Assembly: GCA_035547155.1 (NCBI GenBank)
Contig: DASZVJ010000049.1
Coordinates: forward strand, 1-8,238
Reading direction: 5' to 3'
Source: CAZNMF01 sp035547155
Lineage (GTDB): Bacteria; Acidobacteriota; Vicinamibacteria; Vicinamibacterales; SCN-69-37
DNA length: 8,238 nt
Below the pieces are notes generated by a model. That model saw nothing but the letters and a program-made list of their open reading frames with translations, was not told where the DNA came from and did no database searches. The translations under genes were made by a program, and so were the position numbers. Below are positions 6,705-8,238 of this stretch, in pieces; positions within the stretch are counted from its first letter, which is position 1; the number at the start of each line of letters is the position of its first letter.

Positions 6705-6753
6705 CGTGGCCGATAATGTTAGCCTTGCGCGACTTTCAGAGCGATACCTTTTC
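6705..6753. promoter_or_regulatory. Divergent control region between lipoprotein and BMC shell genes
   Basis: Only 49 nt separate the two start codons, so promoters for both directions must lie here or reach into the coding ends. On the plus strand GATAAT (6712-6717) is a fair -10 match, giving a leader of about 30 nt for the shell gene, but no convincing -35 lies 16-18 nt upstream. GATACC (6743-6748) could instead give a nearly leaderless message. On the minus strand no clear -10/-35 pair was found. Neither gene has a good Shine-Dalgarno. The role of the region follows from position more than from motifs. Confidence 0.4.
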
Positions 6754-7047
6754 ATGACGGCAGACGCACTCGGCATGGTGGAAACGCGCGGCCTCATCGG
6801 TGCCATCGAGGCGGCCGATGCGATGGTCAAGGCCGCAAACGTGGTGCTCAGCGGCAAGGAGTACATCGGCGCCGGCTACGTGACCGTGCTCGTGCGCGGT
6901 GACGTCGGCGCGGTCAAGGCCGCCACTGACGCTGGCGCGGCGGCGGCACGGCGCGTCGGCGAGCTCGTCTCCGTTCACGTGATTCCCCGTCCGCACGCCG
7001 AGGTGGATCGCGTGCTGCCGCGCGCGACGCCGGCAGCCCGCTCGTAA
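6754..7047 (+). CDS. BMC-H bacterial microcompartment hexameric shell protein (PduA/EutM/CcmK-like)
   Basis: The 97-aa product is the normal size for a single-domain BMC-H protein and is highly typical. It has the opening ALGMVETRGLIGAIEAADAM (5-24), the pore-loop region YIGAGYVTVLVRGD (37-50), VGAVKAATDAGAAAARRVGE (51-70) and the closing strand VHVIPRPHAEVD (74-85). Six copies form a flat hexagonal tile that packs into the shell, with a central pore lined by the I-G-A-G loop (38-41). PduA has a Ser at the place of Ala40, so this pore edge is slightly more apolar. The resemblance to catabolic shells (PduA/EutM) is stronger than to carboxysomal ones. ATG 6754 is preferred to the ATG at 6775 because it keeps the conserved N-terminal residues; the ribosome-binding site is weak. 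The next gene is a BMC-type aldehyde dehydrogenase in the same frame. Confidence 0.97.
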   Translation: MTADALGMVETRGLIGAIEAADAMVKAANVVLSGKEYIGAGYVTVLVRGDVGAVKAATDAGAAAARRVGELVSVHVIPRPHAEVDRVLPRATPAARS

Positions 7048-7062
7048 TCGCGCGCTCGACCG

Positions 7063-8238
7063 ATGGCCCAGGCGGCGGCTCAGACAGATCGCGACCAGGC
7101 GTCCATCGACGAGGCGCGGCGGCTCGCGCAACGCGCCAGGCAGGCCGCTCCCCTGCTCGCCGAGCTCTCCCAAGATCACATCGATCGCATCGTCGGCGCC
7201 ATGGCCGCGGCCGCACGTCCGCGCGCCGAGTCGTTCGCGAAGCTCGCCGTCGAAGAGACCGGCTTCGGCGTCGTCGCCGACAAGATTCAGAAGAATCTCT
7301 TCGCGTCGGATCGCGTCTACGAGTTCATCCGGCCGATGAAGACGGTCGGCGTCATTCGCCGCGATGAAGAACGGCGAGTCGTCGAGATCGCCGAGCCGTT
7401 CGGCGTCGTCGCCGCGATCGTGCCATCCACCAACCCGACGTCGACCGCGATCTACAAGCTGCTGATCGCGCTGAAGGCGCGCTGTCCGATCGTGCTGAGC
7501 CCGCATCCGTCCGCGGCGCGTTGCATCACCGCGGTCGCAGAAGTGATGGCGGAAGCCGCACGAACTGCGGGCGCCCCGGATGGCGCCATCAGCTGGATGC
7601 AGCAGGTCTCGCTCGCCGGTACGCAGGAACTGATGAAGCATCGCGATGTCGCGGTGATTCTCGCGACGGGCGGGCTCGGGCTCGTGCGCGCGGCGTACAG
7701 CGCGGGCAAGCCGGCGTACGGCGTCGGTCCGGGCAACGCGCCGTGCTTCATCGAGCGCACGGCGGACGTCGCGAAAGCGGCGCGCGACGTCATCACCGGC
7801 AAGAGCTTCGACAACGGCGTCCTGTGCTCGTCACCGAACTCGGTCGTCGTCGAATCGGCCGTCGCCGACGAAGCGAAGCGGCAACTGATCGCGCAAGGCG
7901 CGTACTTTCTCTCGCCGAAAGAGGCCGACACGCTCACTGCGCTGCTCGTGACGCCGCAGCGGCTGCCGAATCCGGCGCTCGTCGGCAAGTCCGCGGTCTT
8001 CATCGCCGAGCGCGCGGGCATCGCCGTGCCGCCGACGACGCGCGCGCTCATTGCGGAGCTGAAGGGCGTCGGCCGCGACTATCCGCTGTCGATCGAAAAG
8101 CTCTGCCCCGTGCTCTCGTACTACGTCGTCAACGACTGGCGCGAAGGGTGCGAGCGCTGCATCCAGATTCTGCGGTACGGCGGGATGGGACACACGATGT
8201 CCATCCACTCGAAGAACGAAGCCGTCATCCTCGAGTTC
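7063..8238 (+). CDS. CoA-acylating aldehyde dehydrogenase of a microcompartment (EutE/PduP/AdhE-like), 3' end missing
   Basis: 392 codons are visible and the frame is still open at the window edge; relatives are about 460-500 aa. The enzyme class oxidises an aldehyde to acyl-CoA with NAD+ and CoA. Motifs in order are the nucleotide/CoA region PFGVVAAIVPSTNPTSTAIYK (112-132), the SPHPSA turn (146-151), ATGGLGLVRAAYSAG (201-215), GVGPGNAP (220-227), the catalytic cysteine C255 in KSFDNGVLCSS (247-257), and GGMGHTMSIHS (about 375-385). The F-D-N-G-x-x-C context separates it from non-acylating dehydrogenases. The first 15 residues are polar and Ala-rich and run straight into the first helix, so no separate N-terminal encapsulation peptide is evident; a C-terminal one would lie outside the window. 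The ATG at 7063 is the first possible start after the shell-gene stop and has no Shine-Dalgarno, which suggests coupling. The substrate is not determinable here. Confidence 0.95.
   Translation, partial: MAQAAAQTDRDQASIDEARRLAQRARQAAPLLAELSQDHIDRIVGAMAAAARPRAESFAKLAVEETGFGVVADKIQKNLFASDRVYEFIRPMKTVGVIRRDEERRVVEIAEPFGVVAAIVPSTNPTSTAIYKLLIALKARCPIVLSPHPSAARCITAVAEVMAEAARTAGAPDGAISWMQQVSLAGTQELMKHRDVAVILATGGLGLVRAAYSAGKPAYGVGPGNAPCFIERTADVAKAARDVITGKSFDNGVLCSSPNSVVVESAVADEAKRQLIAQGAYFLSPKEADTLTALLVTPQRLPNPALVGKSAVFIAERAGIAVPPTTRALIAELKGVGRDYPLSIEKLCPVLSYYVVNDWREGCERCIQILRYGGMGHTMSIHSKNEAVILEF

Noticed and set aside
6736..7641. 301-codon open frame on the minus strand opposite the shell and dehydrogenase genes
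   Set aside because: The plus-strand products are unmistakable BMC-H and acylating aldehyde dehydrogenase. The antisense product shows no recognisable motif.

Overview
This is a dense, high-GC bacterial window. It holds eight protein genes in two opposed blocks: six on the minus strand (two of which may be transcribed separately) and two on the plus strand. I see no rRNA, tRNA, CRISPR array, transposase or phage gene. The gene mix is a PilMNO-type pilus/secretion platform, a soluble lytic transglycosylase, an orphan lipoprotein and a bacterial microcompartment (BMC) shell gene with its aldehyde dehydrogenase. That mix, with GTG starts, strong G/C third positions and purine-poor initiation regions, fits an Acidobacteriota-like soil bacterium, perhaps Vicinamibacteria-like. 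This placement is an inference; no phylogenetic marker is present.

Minus strand, read from 4874 down to 1: gspF/pilC-like inner-membrane platform gene, gspE/pilB-like assembly ATPase, pilM-like actin-fold protein, pilN-like bitopic protein, and a pilO/gspM-like gene cut by the window edge. Spacings are 2, 17 and 11 nt, then a 4-nt GTGA overlap, so this is almost certainly one operon with translational coupling. Together the products would form the cytoplasmic motor (E), the membrane rotor or platform (F) and the alignment complex (M-N-O) of a type IV filament machine, either a type IV pilus or a type II secretion system. Pilins, secretin and prepilin peptidase are not in the window. The PilM homologue has lost the usual D-x-G phosphate-loop signatures, which makes it GspL-like.

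Upstream, and also on the minus strand, are a secreted SLT-family lytic transglycosylase (5729-5067) and a probable lipoprotein of unknown function (6704-5775). The 192-nt gap between the transglycosylase and gspF holds a perfect 7-bp inverted repeat, a good ribosome-binding site and a weak possible -10 element, so the operon promoter is probably there.

Plus strand, from 6754 to the right edge: a 97-aa BMC-H hexameric shell protein of the PduA/EutM/CcmK kind, then, 15 nt later and in the same reading frame, a CoA-acylating aldehyde dehydrogenase (EutE/PduP/AdhE-like, cut at the right edge). This looks like the start of a catabolic microcompartment operon in which an aldehyde is contained in a protein shell and converted to acyl-CoA. 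The substrate cannot be read from this window. The shell gene and the lipoprotein gene are divergent and share a very short control region of about 49 nt. The BMC locus is the part most worth following to the right.
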